Part shown: piece after piece, positions 33,326 through 42,961 of the stretch
Numbering within the stretch: the stretch's first letter is position 1
Layout of the letters: each line of letters opens with the position of its first letter
Assembly (NCBI GenBank): GCA_021811185.1
Contig: JAJZPL010000011.1
Coordinates: 1 to 64,000 of the forward strand
DNA length: 64,000 bases
DNA from: a bacterium
GTDB taxonomy: Bacteria; Elusimicrobiota; Elusimicrobia; Elusimicrobiales; UBA9959
Reading direction: 5' to 3'
Notes under the pieces: model-generated
The model's input: the letters and a program-made list of their open reading frames with translations, nothing else
What the model was told of the DNA's origin: nothing
Databases searched by the model: none
Program-made: the position numbers and the translations under genes

Positions 33326-34054
33326 TTATTCAGCTCCGAGCTTTTTAATTATATACACCGTCAGGTAACCGAAAGGGTAGATGAGGCGGGAGAGCCTGTC
33401 GTGGTTCTTGTGCAGCTCCGGCAGAATGTCGGCCATGGCGATGTAGATGAAGGACCCGCCGCTCAGCCCCAGCAGCAGCGCCATGCCGGCGTTGGAAAGC
33501 CCGGAGATTAGCGGCGCGGTCACGAAGGCGCCCGCCGGGGTCATCAGCGCGAAGGCCAGGCACATCCAGAAGGCCTTGCGGGCGCCGCGGCCGCTCTTGA
33601 GCAGCAGCGAGGCCAGCGCCACGCCGCCGGCGAACTTGTGCAGCACCACGCCCAGCGCTATGGACAGGCCCGTAGTGCCGCCGGCCTGCACGCCCACGGC
33701 GATATTCACGCCGTCCGTCAGGGCGTGCAGCGAAAGGGCGATGAAGGCCACCGTGCCCAGCGAATGCGCGTGGACGTGGCAGTCCTCCATCACCTCGTTG
33801 CAGGAGTGCACCACCGTGAAGCTTTCAACCAGGAAAAGGATAAGCAGCGCGGCCAGGCAGCCCCCGTAGGCCAGGTCCGGGTTAATGGCCGTCCCCGCGG
33901 GCATGATGTCCATGAAAGCCACGGAAACCAGCACGCCCGAAGAGAAAGCCAGCGACCAGGCCAGGAACTTCCTGTCAAGCCCGCCGTACTTTATGACCAG
34001 CATAGAGCCGGCCAGCGTAGTCAGTAAAGCTATCAAACTAAAAATAATTACCAT
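33326..34054 (-). CDS. ZIP-family divalent metal transporter
   Basis: The 242-residue membrane protein has about eight helices and the ZIP signatures LHALTDGVNIAVG (helix IV) and LHKFAGGVALASLLL (helix V). A histidine-rich loop (CHVHAHSLG) sits just before. ZIP proteins import Zn, Mn or Fe. It lies between the msbA-side repeat element and relA/spoT and shares the strand of the long lpx run. Zinc supply for LpxC is a possible link (inference). Confidence 0.88.
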   Translation of the reverse strand: MVIIFSLIALLTTLAGSMLVIKYGGLDRKFLAWSLAFSSGVLVSVAFMDIMPAGTAINPDLAYGGCLAALLILFLVESFTVVHSCNEVMEDCHVHAHSLGTVAFIALSLHALTDGVNIAVGVQAGGTTGLSIALGVVLHKFAGGVALASLLLKSGRGARKAFWMCLAFALMTPAGAFVTAPLISGLSNAGMALLLGLSGGSFIYIAMADILPELHKNHDRLSRLIYPFGYLTVYIIKKLGAE

Positions 34055-34073
34055 ATTAAAATCTTAAGCGTTC

Positions 34074-34210
34074 CGCGGCCGCAGTGCTGACCGGATTAGC
34101 AAAACCGTCGCGGAGGCCGAGGCTTGCGTAAGCGACGAGGCCGAGTGACGAGGCGCGCGAACGGTGCTCGCGACTCCGTGTTTTGCGTTCCGGTCAGCAC
34201 TGCGGCCGCG
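34074..34210. repeat. Interspersed palindromic element A (137 bp)
   Basis: Perfect 22-bp terminal inverted repeat (34074-34095 / 34189-34210). The inside has AGCAAAAC, a GGCCGAGGCTTGCGTAAGCG core and GTGTTTTGCGTTCCGG. The core is nearly identical to element B, but the outer arms are unrelated in sequence. It fills the gap between msbA and the ZIP gene. Confidence 0.9.
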
Positions 34211-34216
34211 AGGAGA

Positions 34217-35980
34217 TTAAGTCTGCGCCTCGTACAGGCCCTTGTAGATGCCGCCCATCGCGATCAGCTGCTCGTGTGTGCCGGTCTCGGCCAGCTCGCC
34301 CTTCTTTAAAACGAAGATCTTGTCCGCGTTCTTCACCGTGGAGAGCCGGTGCGCCACCATAATAACCGTGCGCCCTCCCAGGATGCGCTCGATAGCGCCC
34401 TGCACCGCCTGCTCGCTCGCCGTATCCAGGTTCGAGGTCGCCTCGTCCAGCAGCAGGATCTTCGGCTGCTTGATCATAGCGCGGGCGATCGCCAGCCGCT
34501 GGCGCTGCCCGCCGGAAAGCTTCACGCCGCGCTCGCCCAGTCGCGTCTCGTAGCCCTGCGGCATGCCCATGATGAAAGCGTGCGCGTCGGCGGCCTTGGC
34601 CGCGTCCACCACCTCGTCCATCGAAGCGCCCGGGCGGCCTATGGTGATGTTGCCGAAAACCGTGTCGTCGAAGAGGATGGTATCCTGCGTCACCAGGCCC
34701 ATGTGCGCGCGCAGCGCCGTGGTGTCCAGGTCCAGCATGTCGTGGCCGTCGGTCTCGATGCGGCCCGAGATCGGGTCGAAGAAGCGCAGCAGCAGGTGGA
34801 TGATGGTGGTCTTGCCGGAGCCCGACGGGCCCACGAACGCCGCCACCTCGCCCGGGTTGATGGTGAAGGAAAGGTCCTTGAGCACCTGAGTATCGCGCGA
34901 GGGATATTTGTAGTTCACGCCCTTGAACTCGACCTTGCCGGCCAGTTCTTTGATGTCCTTGGTGGTGGCCTTCACGATGACGGTGGGTTTTTCCTCGAGG
35001 ATCTGGTAAATGCGCTCCCAGGCCGCCATGCCCTGCTGCAGCTTGGAGTTCATGTTGCCGATGTTCTTAAGCGGCACATAGGCGGTCACGTAGGCCGCCA
35101 CGAACGAGAAGAACTGGGCGGTGGTCATGGTGCCGTGGAAGATGGCCTGGCCGCTCATGTAGATGATGCCGATCAGCACCATGCCGCTGATGAATTCCAT
35201 GATAGGCCCGCTCATCGCGGTGGCGCGCAGGTAGCGCATCATCTTCGAGAAGTAGGCGTCGTTGGACACCCGGAACTTGGCGATGGCCTGCTCCTCGTAA
35301 TTAAAGGCCTTCACCACGGTGATGCCCTGCAGGCTCTCCTGGAACTTGTGCGAGATCTCGCCCACGATCACGTTGCTTTCGGCCGAGGCCTTGCGCATCT
35401 TCTTTCCCAGCACGCCCAGGATAGCGGCGATCAGCGGCAGCACGATCAGCGAGATCAGGGCCAGCTTCCAGTTGATGTAGAACAGCAGGGCCACGCAGGA
35501 GATCACGGTCAGTACGTCGCGGATGCCGTAAAGCGGGATGAACTGCACGGTGTTCTGCACGTTGTTCAGGTCGTTGATCACGCGGCTCATCACGTCGGAG
35601 GAGCGCTTGCGCCAGTAGAACTCTATCGACAGGCGGTGGATGTGCGTGAACAGGTCCTCGCGGATGTTCTGCACCACCCGCTGGCCCACCCAGCTCATCA
35701 GGTAGCCGTTGGTGTACTCCACCGCCATGCGCAGCACGAACAGGATCGGCAGGCCGATCACGATCATGCGCAGCATGTGCATGTCCTTGTTGACGAACAC
35801 GCCCTGGATGATGGGGCCGGAGATGTAGATCACCGCGTTCTTGATGGCGGCCAGCACGATCATGGAGACGGCGGCCTGGACCATGCGGACCTTGTAGGGC
35901 TTCAGGTAGGCGAGCAGGGCCTTCACAAGCACTTTGAACCTGGCCTTGTCGGCCACGGCGTTCGCGATGGGTTCGGTCAT
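34217..35980 (-). CDS. msbA: MsbA-type lipid A/lipid ABC exporter
   Basis: The 587-residue half-transporter has six membrane helices (about 35-320) and an ABC domain: Walker A GPSGSGKTTI near 393, signature KLSGGQRQRLAIARA and Walker B KILLLDEATSNLD, with the switch VMVAHRLSTV. Position next to lpxB in a lipid A gene run supports a flippase for lipid A core. The stop of lpxB is 2 nt upstream of its start. The length equals MsbA. Confidence 0.88.
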   Translation of the reverse strand: MTEPIANAVADKARFKVLVKALLAYLKPYKVRMVQAAVSMIVLAAIKNAVIYISGPIIQGVFVNKDMHMLRMIVIGLPILFVLRMAVEYTNGYLMSWVGQRVVQNIREDLFTHIHRLSIEFYWRKRSSDVMSRVINDLNNVQNTVQFIPLYGIRDVLTVISCVALLFYINWKLALISLIVLPLIAAILGVLGKKMRKASAESNVIVGEISHKFQESLQGITVVKAFNYEEQAIAKFRVSNDAYFSKMMRYLRATAMSGPIMEFISGMVLIGIIYMSGQAIFHGTMTTAQFFSFVAAYVTAYVPLKNIGNMNSKLQQGMAAWERIYQILEEKPTVIVKATTKDIKELAGKVEFKGVNYKYPSRDTQVLKDLSFTINPGEVAAFVGPSGSGKTTIIHLLLRFFDPISGRIETDGHDMLDLDTTALRAHMGLVTQDTILFDDTVFGNITIGRPGASMDEVVDAAKAADAHAFIMGMPQGYETRLGERGVKLSGGQRQRLAIARAMIKQPKILLLDEATSNLDTASEQAVQGAIERILGGRTVIMVAHRLSTVKNADKIFVLKKGELAETGTHEQLIAMGGIYKGLYEAQT

Positions 35981-35982
35981 AG

Positions 35983-37131
35983 TCAGCTCAGGTAGGTAAG
36001 GATCTTCTGCGCGGCGCGCTCGGCGGCGCCGTGGGAGCCCAGCATCTGGCGGAGCCCCAGCAGTTCTTTGCGGGCCGCCTGGATGCGCGGCGGGTTGTTG
36101 ATGAAGGAGAAAGCTTCCTGCGCGAGGTTCCCCACGGTGGCCTTTTCCTGGATGAGCTCCTTCACGGCGGGCTTCTTGAGCAGGATGTTCACCAGCGAGA
36201 TATAGGGGGTCTTTACCACGCGTTTGGCCACGGCGTAGGTGAACTTGCCCATCCGGTAGGCCACGGCCATAGGAACGCCCAGCAGGCCGTTCTCCAGCGT
36301 GGCGGTGCCGGAGCAGGTGAAAGCGAAGTCCAGCTGCGAGCGCACCTTGTAGTCCTTCTCGCGCACGATCTCGATGTCCTTGGACCAGTACTTGTTGACT
36401 TTTTCCAGTTCCGGTACGATACGGTCGTCGGGGAATTCCGGCACGGCGAACAGGTAGGCCCTGGCCTTGGGGTGCTGCTCCTTGATGCTGTAGAAAGCCT
36501 TAAGGAAAAGGGGCAGGTGCCGCGCGATCTCGGTCTTGCGCGAGCCGGGCAGAATGCCTATCTTCCAGGCGCCGCCCTCGGGCGGGCCGCTCTTCTCCAC
36601 GGGCTCGGGCATCAGGTCCAAGAGCGGGTGCCCCACGAAGGTGGCGTTGCCCTTCACTTTCCTGTAGAGGTCCTCTTCGAACGGAAAGATGACGAAGATC
36701 TCGCGGGTGAGGCGGGCGATCTTGGCGGCGCGGCCGGGGCGGGAGGCCCAGACCTGCGGGCTGACGTAGTAGAAAGCGGGGATCTTGCGGTGGAAGGCCA
36801 GGCCCAGCACCTGGCTGTTGAAGCCGTAGAAGTCCACGGCTATCACGCAGGCCGGCTTCTTCTCCTCCATGTAGCGGCGCACCAGCTTGATCAGCTTGAG
36901 CCACAGGAAGAAGTTCTTGAACGGCTCGGCGAAGCCGACCGCGCCCACCGACACCAGGTTGTAGATGAAGTGCGTGGACACTTCCTGCATGCGCACGCCG
37001 CCTATGGCGGTTACGGAAATTTCTGGGTCTTTGGCGCGCAGGGCTTTTATCAGGTCCGCCGCGTGCAGGTCGCCGGAAGGGTCGCCCGCAACTATCAGGA
37101 TGTTCTTGTTCGTGGGAGCTGTTTTTGCCAT
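35983..37131 (-). CDS. lpxB: Lipid-A-disaccharide synthase LpxB
   Basis: The 382-residue protein starts with NILIVAGDPSGDLHAADLIKAL and has IAVDFYGFNSQVLGLAFH, FYYVSPQVWASRPGRA, FVGHPLLDL and FTCSGTATLENGL, all LpxB hallmarks. It joins 2,3-diacyl-GlcN-1-P (lipid X) to UDP-2,3-diacyl-GlcN at the inner membrane. Neighbours are Gfo/Idh upstream and msbA downstream on the same strand. Confidence 0.95.
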   Translation of the reverse strand: MAKTAPTNKNILIVAGDPSGDLHAADLIKALRAKDPEISVTAIGGVRMQEVSTHFIYNLVSVGAVGFAEPFKNFFLWLKLIKLVRRYMEEKKPACVIAVDFYGFNSQVLGLAFHRKIPAFYYVSPQVWASRPGRAAKIARLTREIFVIFPFEEDLYRKVKGNATFVGHPLLDLMPEPVEKSGPPEGGAWKIGILPGSRKTEIARHLPLFLKAFYSIKEQHPKARAYLFAVPEFPDDRIVPELEKVNKYWSKDIEIVREKDYKVRSQLDFAFTCSGTATLENGLLGVPMAVAYRMGKFTYAVAKRVVKTPYISLVNILLKKPAVKELIQEKATVGNLAQEAFSFINNPPRIQAARKELLGLRQMLGSHGAAERAAQKILTYLS

Positions 37132-37188
37132 AAAATAGTCGATGGTCCGGGGCTCCTGCCCCTGCCTGCCGCCGGCCGCGCGCCGGGC

Positions 37189-38259
37189 TTAGTGTTTATC
37201 TATCCCGGCGTTCTTCAGGCCTTCTTCCACCAGCACCTTGGTCACCTTGCCGATGTCGGCGAGGGTGCCGGCCAGGGATTCGGGGGATTCCTCGGACTTG
37301 GAGGCGGAAACCTCGAAGCGGCGCATCTGGTCGGTGATGTCCAGGGCCAGGCGCAGCGCCTTCAGGCCCTTCTCGCCGCTGGGCGTGGGGGTTTTTGAGG
37401 TCTTGATGCAGTCGATGAAGTGCTTGAGCTCTTCCTGGATGGGCTGCTTGGGCTCGAGCTTCGGGTAGGTGATCTCGATGTCCTTCAGCGACTTGATCAC
37501 CGGGTTCTTCTTGGTGTAGATCTTCAGGCGGGAGCTCACGTAGTCCACGGAGATATAGGCGTCCTGCTGGTAGATGCGCATGCGGCGGGAGGCTTCCATG
37601 CTGGCGCGGCTGGCGGTGATGTCCGCCACGCAGCCGTTCTTGAACTTGAGGCGCACGTTGCAGATGTCCTCGTGGTTAGAGAGCATGCTGGCTCCGATCG
37701 CCTCGAAGGAAGCGATCTCGGAATCGATCATGGTGAGGATGATGTCCAGGTCGTGGATCATCAGGTCCAGCGTAACGCCGGTGGCGGCCACGCGGGGGTC
37801 GTAGGGGCCCAGGCGCTCGATGGTGACGTAGCGGGGGTTCTTCACGTGCTTCATGGTCTCCACCACGGCGGAGTTGAAGCGTTCGGAATGGCCTACCTGG
37901 AGCACCACCTTGTTCTGGAGCGAAAGGGCGAGGAGCTTGCGGGCGCCTTCCTCGGAATTGGTGATGGGTTTTTCCATCAGCACGTGCACGCCGGCGCTGA
38001 GGGCCTTGATGCCGATCTCGGCGTGGTACTCGGTGGGGGCGGCCACCACCAGGGCGTCCACCTGGCCCAGGAGCTCTTCCACGGTCTTGTAGGCCACGCA
38101 GTTGTGGCGCCAGGCCAGCATCTGGGCGCGCAGCAGGTCGGGGTCGGAGACGCCCACCAACTCTACGCCGGGCATTTTTGAAAGGGTTTTGGTGTGGAAA
38201 CCGCCGAGTTTGCCGGCGCCTATTACGCCGAAACGCAGTTTTTTCTCATTTTCAGCCAT
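37189..38259 (-). CDS. Gfo/Idh/MocA-family oxidoreductase in the lipid A gene run
   Basis: The 356-residue protein has the N-terminal NAD-binding turn FGVIGAGKLGGFHTKTL, the EKPITNSEEGARKL segment with the catalytic-type Lys, and the C-terminal domain with TLDLMIHDLDII. A Gfo/Idh gene between lpxI/lpxA and lpxB is common in several phyla. In one route (GnnA) it oxidises UDP-GlcNAc at C3 so that amide-linked lipid A can be made, but GnnB is not in this window. Its exact substrate is therefore open. Confidence 0.8.
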   Translation of the reverse strand: MAENEKKLRFGVIGAGKLGGFHTKTLSKMPGVELVGVSDPDLLRAQMLAWRHNCVAYKTVEELLGQVDALVVAAPTEYHAEIGIKALSAGVHVLMEKPITNSEEGARKLLALSLQNKVVLQVGHSERFNSAVVETMKHVKNPRYVTIERLGPYDPRVAATGVTLDLMIHDLDIILTMIDSEIASFEAIGASMLSNHEDICNVRLKFKNGCVADITASRASMEASRRMRIYQQDAYISVDYVSSRLKIYTKKNPVIKSLKDIEITYPKLEPKQPIQEELKHFIDCIKTSKTPTPSGEKGLKALRLALDITDQMRRFEVSASKSEESPESLAGTLADIGKVTKVLVEEGLKNAGIDKH

Positions 38260-38356
38260 ATTTTCCTTGGGCCGCCGTTGCCGGGGGCCGCCGGCCGATA
38301 ATGCGGCCGGTTATCTTATTATTCTACTAAATATGGTTGATGGGTGGCGTGGGTTC

Positions 38357-38520
38357 GGGGGCGGCCAAGGGGGCCGGAACGCAAAACGCGCTCGGGGCAC
38401 ACCGTGCCCTCGCTCGACATTCGGCCCTTGAACACTGAATTGTGTCGCTTCGCTCCACCCGCGCTATGCAAGCTCGGGCCTCACGACGGTTTTGCTTATC
38501 CGGCCCCCTCGTCCGCCCCC
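38357..38520. repeat. Interspersed palindromic element C (164 bp)
   Basis: Terminal inverted repeat 38357-38377 / 38500-38520 (19 of 21 match). Read on the minus strand, it has the same blocks as A and B (AGCAAAACC near one end, GTTTTGCGTTCCGG at the other) with a longer, more diverged middle. It fills the 281-bp gap between the Gfo/Idh gene and glgB. Confidence 0.8.
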
Positions 38521-38539
38521 TCCGGGTTGGCTTAAGACG

Positions 38540-40447
38540 TTAGGACCGGACCGGCTTGAAGAAGAGGATGGAAAGCGGGGGCAGGGTGATGGAGAGGGAC
38601 TGGGGGCGGCCGTGGGCCGCTACCGGCTGCGCCTCTACACCGCCAAGGTTGCCCATGCCGCTGCCCCAGTAAGCCGGGGCGTCGCTGTTCAGGAGCTCCT
38701 TCCAGGAGCCGCCCTCGGGCACGCCCACGCGGTAGCCCGCGCGCGGCAGGGGCGTGAAGTTGCATACGGCCAGCACCGGCCGGCCGGCCGAGTCGCGGCG
38801 CAGGAAGGCCGTAACGCTCTGTTCCGAATCGTTGGCGTCTATCCATTCGAAGCCGGCGGGGGAGCAGTTGAGCTCGTACAGCGCTGGCTCCATGCGGTAA
38901 AGCATGTTCAGGTCCTTCACCCACTGCTGCATGCCCTTGTGCGGGCGGTGCTCGGTCACGTCCCAGTCCAGGCTGGCCTCGTGGTTCCACTCCTTCCACT
39001 GGGCGAACTCGCCGCCCATGAACAGCAGCTTCTGGCCGGGCTGGGAGAACATAACGCCGTACAGCAGGCGGAGGTTCGCGAACTTCTGCCAGTCGTCGCC
39101 GGCCATCTTGGAGAGCAGCGAGCCCTTGCCGTGCACCACTTCGTCGTGGGAGAGCGGCAGCACGAAATTCTCGCCCCAGGCGTAAAGCATGCGGAACGTG
39201 AGGCTGTTGTGGTGGTACTTGCGGTGCACCGGGTCCTTGGCGAAGTATTTCAGCGTGTCGTGCATCCAGCCCATGTCCCACTTCAGCCCGAAGCCCAGGC
39301 CGCCCAGGTAGGTCGGGCGCGAGACCATCGGCCAGGAGGTGGATTCCTCCGCGAAGGTCTGCACGTCCGGGTAGTTCTCGTAGACCACGTGGTTGAACTG
39401 CTTCACGAAGGCGATGGCCTCCAGGTTCTCGTTGCCGCCGTGCTTGTTGGGCACCCATTCGCCGGCCTTGCGGGAATAGTCCAGGTACAGCATAGAGGCC
39501 ACCGCGTCCACGCGCAGGCCGTCGGCGTGGTACTTGTCCAGCCAGAACATCGCGCTGGAGAGCAGGAAACTCTTTACCTCGTTGCGGCCGAAGTTGAAGA
39601 TGGAGCTCTTCCAGTCCGGGTGGAAGCCCTGCCTGGGGTCCGCGTGCTCGTACAGGTGCGTGCCGTCGAAATATTCCAGGCCGTGCATGTCGGTGGGGAA
39701 ATGGGCGGGCACCCAGTCCAGGATCACGCCGATGCCGGCCTTGTGCAGCTCGTCGATCATGAACATCAGGTCTTCGGGCGAGCCGTAGCGGCTGGTGGGC
39801 GAGAAATAGCCGGTGGTCTGGTAGCCCCACGAGCCGTAGAAAGGGTGCTCGGTGATGGGCATCAGCTCGATATGCGTGAAGCCCATCGCGCTGGCGTAGC
39901 CGGCCAGCTTGGGCGCCAGCTCGCGGTAGGTGAGGGAGCGGTTATTCTCTTCGGGCACGCGCATCCAGGAGCCCAGGTGCACCTCATAAATTGAAACCGG
40001 GCTCTTAAGGCTGTTCTTCGCGGCGCGCGCGCTCATCCAGTCTTCGTCGCCCCAGTCGTGTACGGGGTCGCAGACTATGGAAGCGGTCTTGGGCGCCACT
40101 TCGGCGGCGAAAGCCAGCGGGTCGGCCTTCTCGGCGCGGAAATCGTTGTAGCGGGACACGATGTTGTACTTGTAGCTCTGGCCTTCCTTCACGCCGGGGA
40201 TAAAGCCTTCCCAGATGCCTGACTGCCCGCGCTGTTTGAGCGGGTGCGAATTCTTGTTCCAGCCGTTAAAGTCCCCCATTACGTACACGAGGCTGGCGTT
40301 TGGGGCCCACACGGCGAAGTGCGTGCCTTCCACGCCGCCTACGGTCACCGGGTGGGCGCCGAACTTCTGGTACAGGCGCACATGGTTGCCCTCGTTGAAA
40401 AGGTAAACGTCCTGGTCGGTGAGCAGCTGCTGTTCTTTGTTTTTCAT
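38540..40447 (-). CDS. glgB: 1,4-alpha-glucan branching enzyme
   Basis: The 635-residue protein has the N-terminal CBM48 ([23 protein letters not shown]) and a GH13 barrel: [39 protein letters not shown] (nucleophile Asp), [12 protein letters not shown] (Glu acid/base) and [15 protein letters not shown] (third Asp). It makes alpha-1,6 branches in glycogen. Its start overlaps the DUF374 acyltransferase stop by 4 nt, so it is co-translated with a lipid gene. No other glycogen genes are in the window. Confidence 0.95.
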   Translation of the reverse strand: MKNKEQQLLTDQDVYLFNEGNHVRLYQKFGAHPVTVGGVEGTHFAVWAPNASLVYVMGDFNGWNKNSHPLKQRGQSGIWEGFIPGVKEGQSYKYNIVSRYNDFRAEKADPLAFAAEVAPKTASIVCDPVHDWGDEDWMSARAAKNSLKSPVSIYEVHLGSWMRVPEENNRSLTYRELAPKLAGYASAMGFTHIELMPITEHPFYGSWGYQTTGYFSPTSRYGSPEDLMFMIDELHKAGIGVILDWVPAHFPTDMHGLEYFDGTHLYEHADPRQGFHPDWKSSIFNFGRNEVKSFLLSSAMFWLDKYHADGLRVDAVASMLYLDYSRKAGEWVPNKHGGNENLEAIAFVKQFNHVVYENYPDVQTFAEESTSWPMVSRPTYLGGLGFGLKWDMGWMHDTLKYFAKDPVHRKYHHNSLTFRMLYAWGENFVLPLSHDEVVHGKGSLLSKMAGDDWQKFANLRLLYGVMFSQPGQKLLFMGGEFAQWKEWNHEASLDWDVTEHRPHKGMQQWVKDLNMLYRMEPALYELNCSPAGFEWIDANDSEQSVTAFLRRDSAGRPVLAVCNFTPLPRAGYRVGVPEGGSWKELLNSDAPAYWGSGMGNLGGVEAQPVAAHGRPQSLSITLPPLSILFFKPVRS

Positions 40448-41094
40448 TTAATTTGGCCAGCTTCCAGCAGGGCTTCGGCTTCTTCGGTGAGCTTGTTCAG
40501 GACGCTCTCCAGCTCCAGCGTCTTGGCTTCCACGTCGTCGGTCTCGGCAATGGCCAGCGGCTGGCCGTACACGGCCTCGATGCGGCCGAAAGGCAGCGGG
40601 AACTGGTACTTGTCCCAGCTGCGCAAAATTTTCTTCTTCGAAAGAGCGCAGGCAACCGGGATAACAGGCACATGGGCTTTCTGGGCCAGGTAGACGATGC
40701 CAGGCTGCACTTTGAAGATGGGCCCCTTCGGGCCGTCGGGCGTGATAGCCACCGAATAGCCGTCGCGCGCCGCCTTGATCAGGCCGCGCAGCGCCATGAT
40801 GCCGCCGGTGGTAGTGGAACCGCGTACGAACGTGAACCCAAAGCGTTTCAGGATGCGGGCCATGTACTCCCCGTCCTTGCTCTTGCTCACCAGCCCGCAA
40901 ACTTCCTGGTTCCTGTGCAGGTAAATAAATAAAACTTCCTGCCGGTGCCAAAGCGCGTACACCGCCGCCCCCGGGTACTTATTATCGCCCTTGATATTGA
41001 TGCGCGACGTCAGCCCGATAAGCTGTATGTAAAGCCAAGCCAGCAGCGACAATATGCTGTGAGCAGGCGAGTTCTTATAAAGCAATTCGTTCAT
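40444..41094 (-). CDS. DUF374 lysophospholipid acyltransferase-family protein
   Basis: The 216-residue protein has the DUF374/PlsC-like core [16 protein letters not shown] (the His-containing motif), [18 protein letters not shown], and [26 protein letters not shown]. Members probably add acyl chains to lipid A precursors or related lipids where LpxL/LpxM are missing. ATG 41094 is preferred over a TTG 18 nt upstream; AGGA precedes it. Overlap with glgB and proximity to lpxI suggest an envelope role. Confidence 0.8.
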   Translation of the reverse strand: MNELLYKNSPAHSILSLLAWLYIQLIGLTSRINIKGDNKYPGAAVYALWHRQEVLFIYLHRNQEVCGLVSKSKDGEYMARILKRFGFTFVRGSTTTGGIMALRGLIKAARDGYSVAITPDGPKGPIFKVQPGIVYLAQKAHVPVIPVACALSKKKILRSWDKYQFPLPFGRIEAVYGQPLAIAETDDVEAKTLELESVLNKLTEEAEALLEAGQIK

Positions 41095-41126
41095 GAAGAT
41101 AAAATCCTGCAAAAACTGGAGCGGTC

Positions 41127-41263
41127 CGCTGGCAGCGCGGGGGCCGGGTTAGCAAAACCCTCACGGAGGCCGAGGCTTGCGTAAGCGACGAGGCCGAGTG
41201 AGGAGGGGCGGCCACGGTGTGGCCGACCCCGTGTTTTGCGTTCCGGCCCCCGTGATGCCAGCG
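41127..41263. repeat. Interspersed palindromic element B (137 bp)
   Basis: Terminal inverted repeat 41127-41147 / 41243-41263 (19 of 21 match). The inside is almost identical to element A, including AGCAAAACC, GGCCGAGGCTTGCGTAAGCG and GTGTTTTGCGTTCCGG, with an internal GGCCAC/GTGGCC hairpin. It fills the gap between lpxI and the acyltransferase gene. Confidence 0.9.
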
Positions 41264-41288
41264 TTAGAGCTGAAACGCGTAAAAGAAC

Positions 41289-42131
41289 TTAAACCGCGAA
41301 CGTCGAGTCTTCGGCGCCGAGGACGGTGATGCCGGTGTCCTTGGCCGCCGCGAGGAACTCTTCCATGCCTAAAATAAGCGTCTTGCCCGCTTCCAGCACC
41401 AGCGTGTCGGCGCCGGCCGCCGCCATCACGCGCAGCGTAGCCGCGCCCGCCACCGGCAGGTCGAAACGCATGTCCTGGCCCGGGCGGGCAACCTTCACCA
41501 CCGTCATCGGGTGGCCCTTGCCCAGGCGTTTGAGTATTTCGCCAGCGCGCTTAATGCACTCGTCCGTGCCCTCCAGGCCCTCGGCCGCCACCACCGTCTG
41601 GTCGCGCAGCACCACGGTAAGGCCTATGTCCAGGGCCGAAAGCGTCTTGGCCGCCTTCCAGCCGTAGGCCGCGGTCTTCATCACGTCGTCGCCCGGCTTC
41701 CTGCCGGCCAGCAGCCCCGGCTTTATCAGCAGGTGCTCCAGCAGCGTGGCCGAGTTCACCAGCTCTATGCCGTCGGCCTTGAATTCTTCGGCCACGGCCG
41801 CGAAAATGGCGTTAGCCTTCCGGTCGCGCAGCTTGAAAAGCAGCTTGGCCGCGCGCAGGTCCGGCAGCACGCCGCCGAAGATGTTGATATGGGAGACGTT
41901 GCCGATCATCACGGCCTTCTTCACGCCCTGCTCGCGCAGGTAGGTCAGCGGGCCGCCGATGTTGCCGAGGCGGGTCCAGAAGACCCCCGCGGCGTACTGC
42001 TCTATGTCCTTGGAAGTGATGTCGTTCAGGCCCACCACGTAGACCTCGCGGCCGGCTTTCTTAGCCTCGGCCGCGAACAGCAGCGGGAAACTGCCCCCGC
42101 CTGCTACCAATCCTATTTTTTGAGCGTCCAT
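41289..42131 (-). CDS. lpxI: UDP-2,3-diacylglucosamine pyrophosphatase LpxI
   Basis: The 280-residue DUF1009 protein opens KIGLVAGGGSFPLLFAAEAKKAG, has VKKAVMIGNVSHINIF and VVLRDQTVVAAEGLEGTDECIKRAG, and ends with the conserved KTLILGMEEFLAAAKDTGI. LpxI hydrolyses UDP-2,3-diacyl-GlcN to lipid X and UMP, replacing LpxH. Its start overlaps the lpxA stop by one base. Confidence 0.95.
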   Translation of the reverse strand: MDAQKIGLVAGGGSFPLLFAAEAKKAGREVYVVGLNDITSKDIEQYAAGVFWTRLGNIGGPLTYLREQGVKKAVMIGNVSHINIFGGVLPDLRAAKLLFKLRDRKANAIFAAVAEEFKADGIELVNSATLLEHLLIKPGLLAGRKPGDDVMKTAAYGWKAAKTLSALDIGLTVVLRDQTVVAAEGLEGTDECIKRAGEILKRLGKGHPMTVVKVARPGQDMRFDLPVAGAATLRVMAAAGADTLVLEAGKTLILGMEEFLAAAKDTGITVLGAEDSTFAV

Positions 42132-42937
42132 TAATCGTCGTTCTCGTCGTTGTCGCGGATGGTGCGGCGCGGGCGGGCCACGCCGCGCTTGGAGGCCTCG
42201 CAGAAGTCCAGCATCAGGGCCGCTTCGGGCGGCAGGTTCTCGGCGCGCAGCTTCGCTATCGCGTCCTTCATCGTCAGCCCGGCGTAGAACAGCGTCTTGA
42301 ATGTGTGCTTGATGAGCTTGATGCTCTCGCGGGAGAAGCCGTTGCGCTTAAGGCCCACGAGGTTCAGGTTCACCGGGCGCGCGCGGTCGCCCTGGGCGAT
42401 CACGTAGGGAACGATGTCCTGGTTGGCCATGCCGCCGCCGGAGATCATCGCGAACTTGCCGATGCGGGTGAACTGGTGGATGCCCACCAGGCCCGAGATG
42501 GTGGCGCGGTCGCCGATCTCCACGTGGCCGGCCGCGGCCGAGGAGTTCACCATGATGACGTTGTTGCCCACGCGGCAGTCGTGGCCGATGTGGGAGTTGG
42601 CCATCAGCATGCAGTTCGAGCCCATCGTGGTGACGTCGGAGTGGGCGCCGCGGTGCAGCGTCACGCCCTCGCGGATCACGTTGCTGTCGCCCATGACGAA
42701 GCGCTTGTGCTCGCCCTTGTAGGACCAGTCCTGCGGGGGCATGCCCACGTAGGCCGCGCCGGTCAGCAGGTTGTCCTTGCCGAGGGTGGAAAATTCGATG
42801 ATGCAGTGGGGGCCGATCTTGGTGCCGGAGCCGATCTGCACGTCCTCGCCGATCACTACGTAAGGGCCGATCTCGACGTTCTCGCCGAGCTGCGCCTTGG
42901 GGTCTATTACCGCGGTGGGGTGTATCTTGGTTGCCAT
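42131..42937 (-). CDS. lpxA: UDP-N-acetylglucosamine O-acyltransferase LpxA
   Basis: The 268-residue protein is a left-handed beta-helix (hexapeptide repeats from IHPTAVIDPKAQLGENVEIGPYVVIG). It has catalytic His in NSHIGHDCRVGNN and the C-terminal LVGLKRNGFSRESIKLI. It adds the 3-hydroxyacyl chain to UDP-GlcNAc (or its 3-amino form if the neighbouring Gfo/Idh makes one). It is coupled to lpxI; fabZ is 24 nt upstream. Confidence 0.96.
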   Translation of the reverse strand: MATKIHPTAVIDPKAQLGENVEIGPYVVIGEDVQIGSGTKIGPHCIIEFSTLGKDNLLTGAAYVGMPPQDWSYKGEHKRFVMGDSNVIREGVTLHRGAHSDVTTMGSNCMLMANSHIGHDCRVGNNVIMVNSSAAAGHVEIGDRATISGLVGIHQFTRIGKFAMISGGGMANQDIVPYVIAQGDRARPVNLNLVGLKRNGFSRESIKLIKHTFKTLFYAGLTMKDAIAKLRAENLPPEAALMLDFCEASKRGVARPRRTIRDNDENDD

Positions 42938-42961
42938 GTTTCCTCCTGGAAAATTAAAGGG

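Noticed and set aside
38357-38520. Intrinsic terminator between glgB and the Gfo/Idh gene
   Set aside because: The palindrome is very long and lacks a T-run; it belongs to the interspersed repeat family. Some effect on transcription remains possible.
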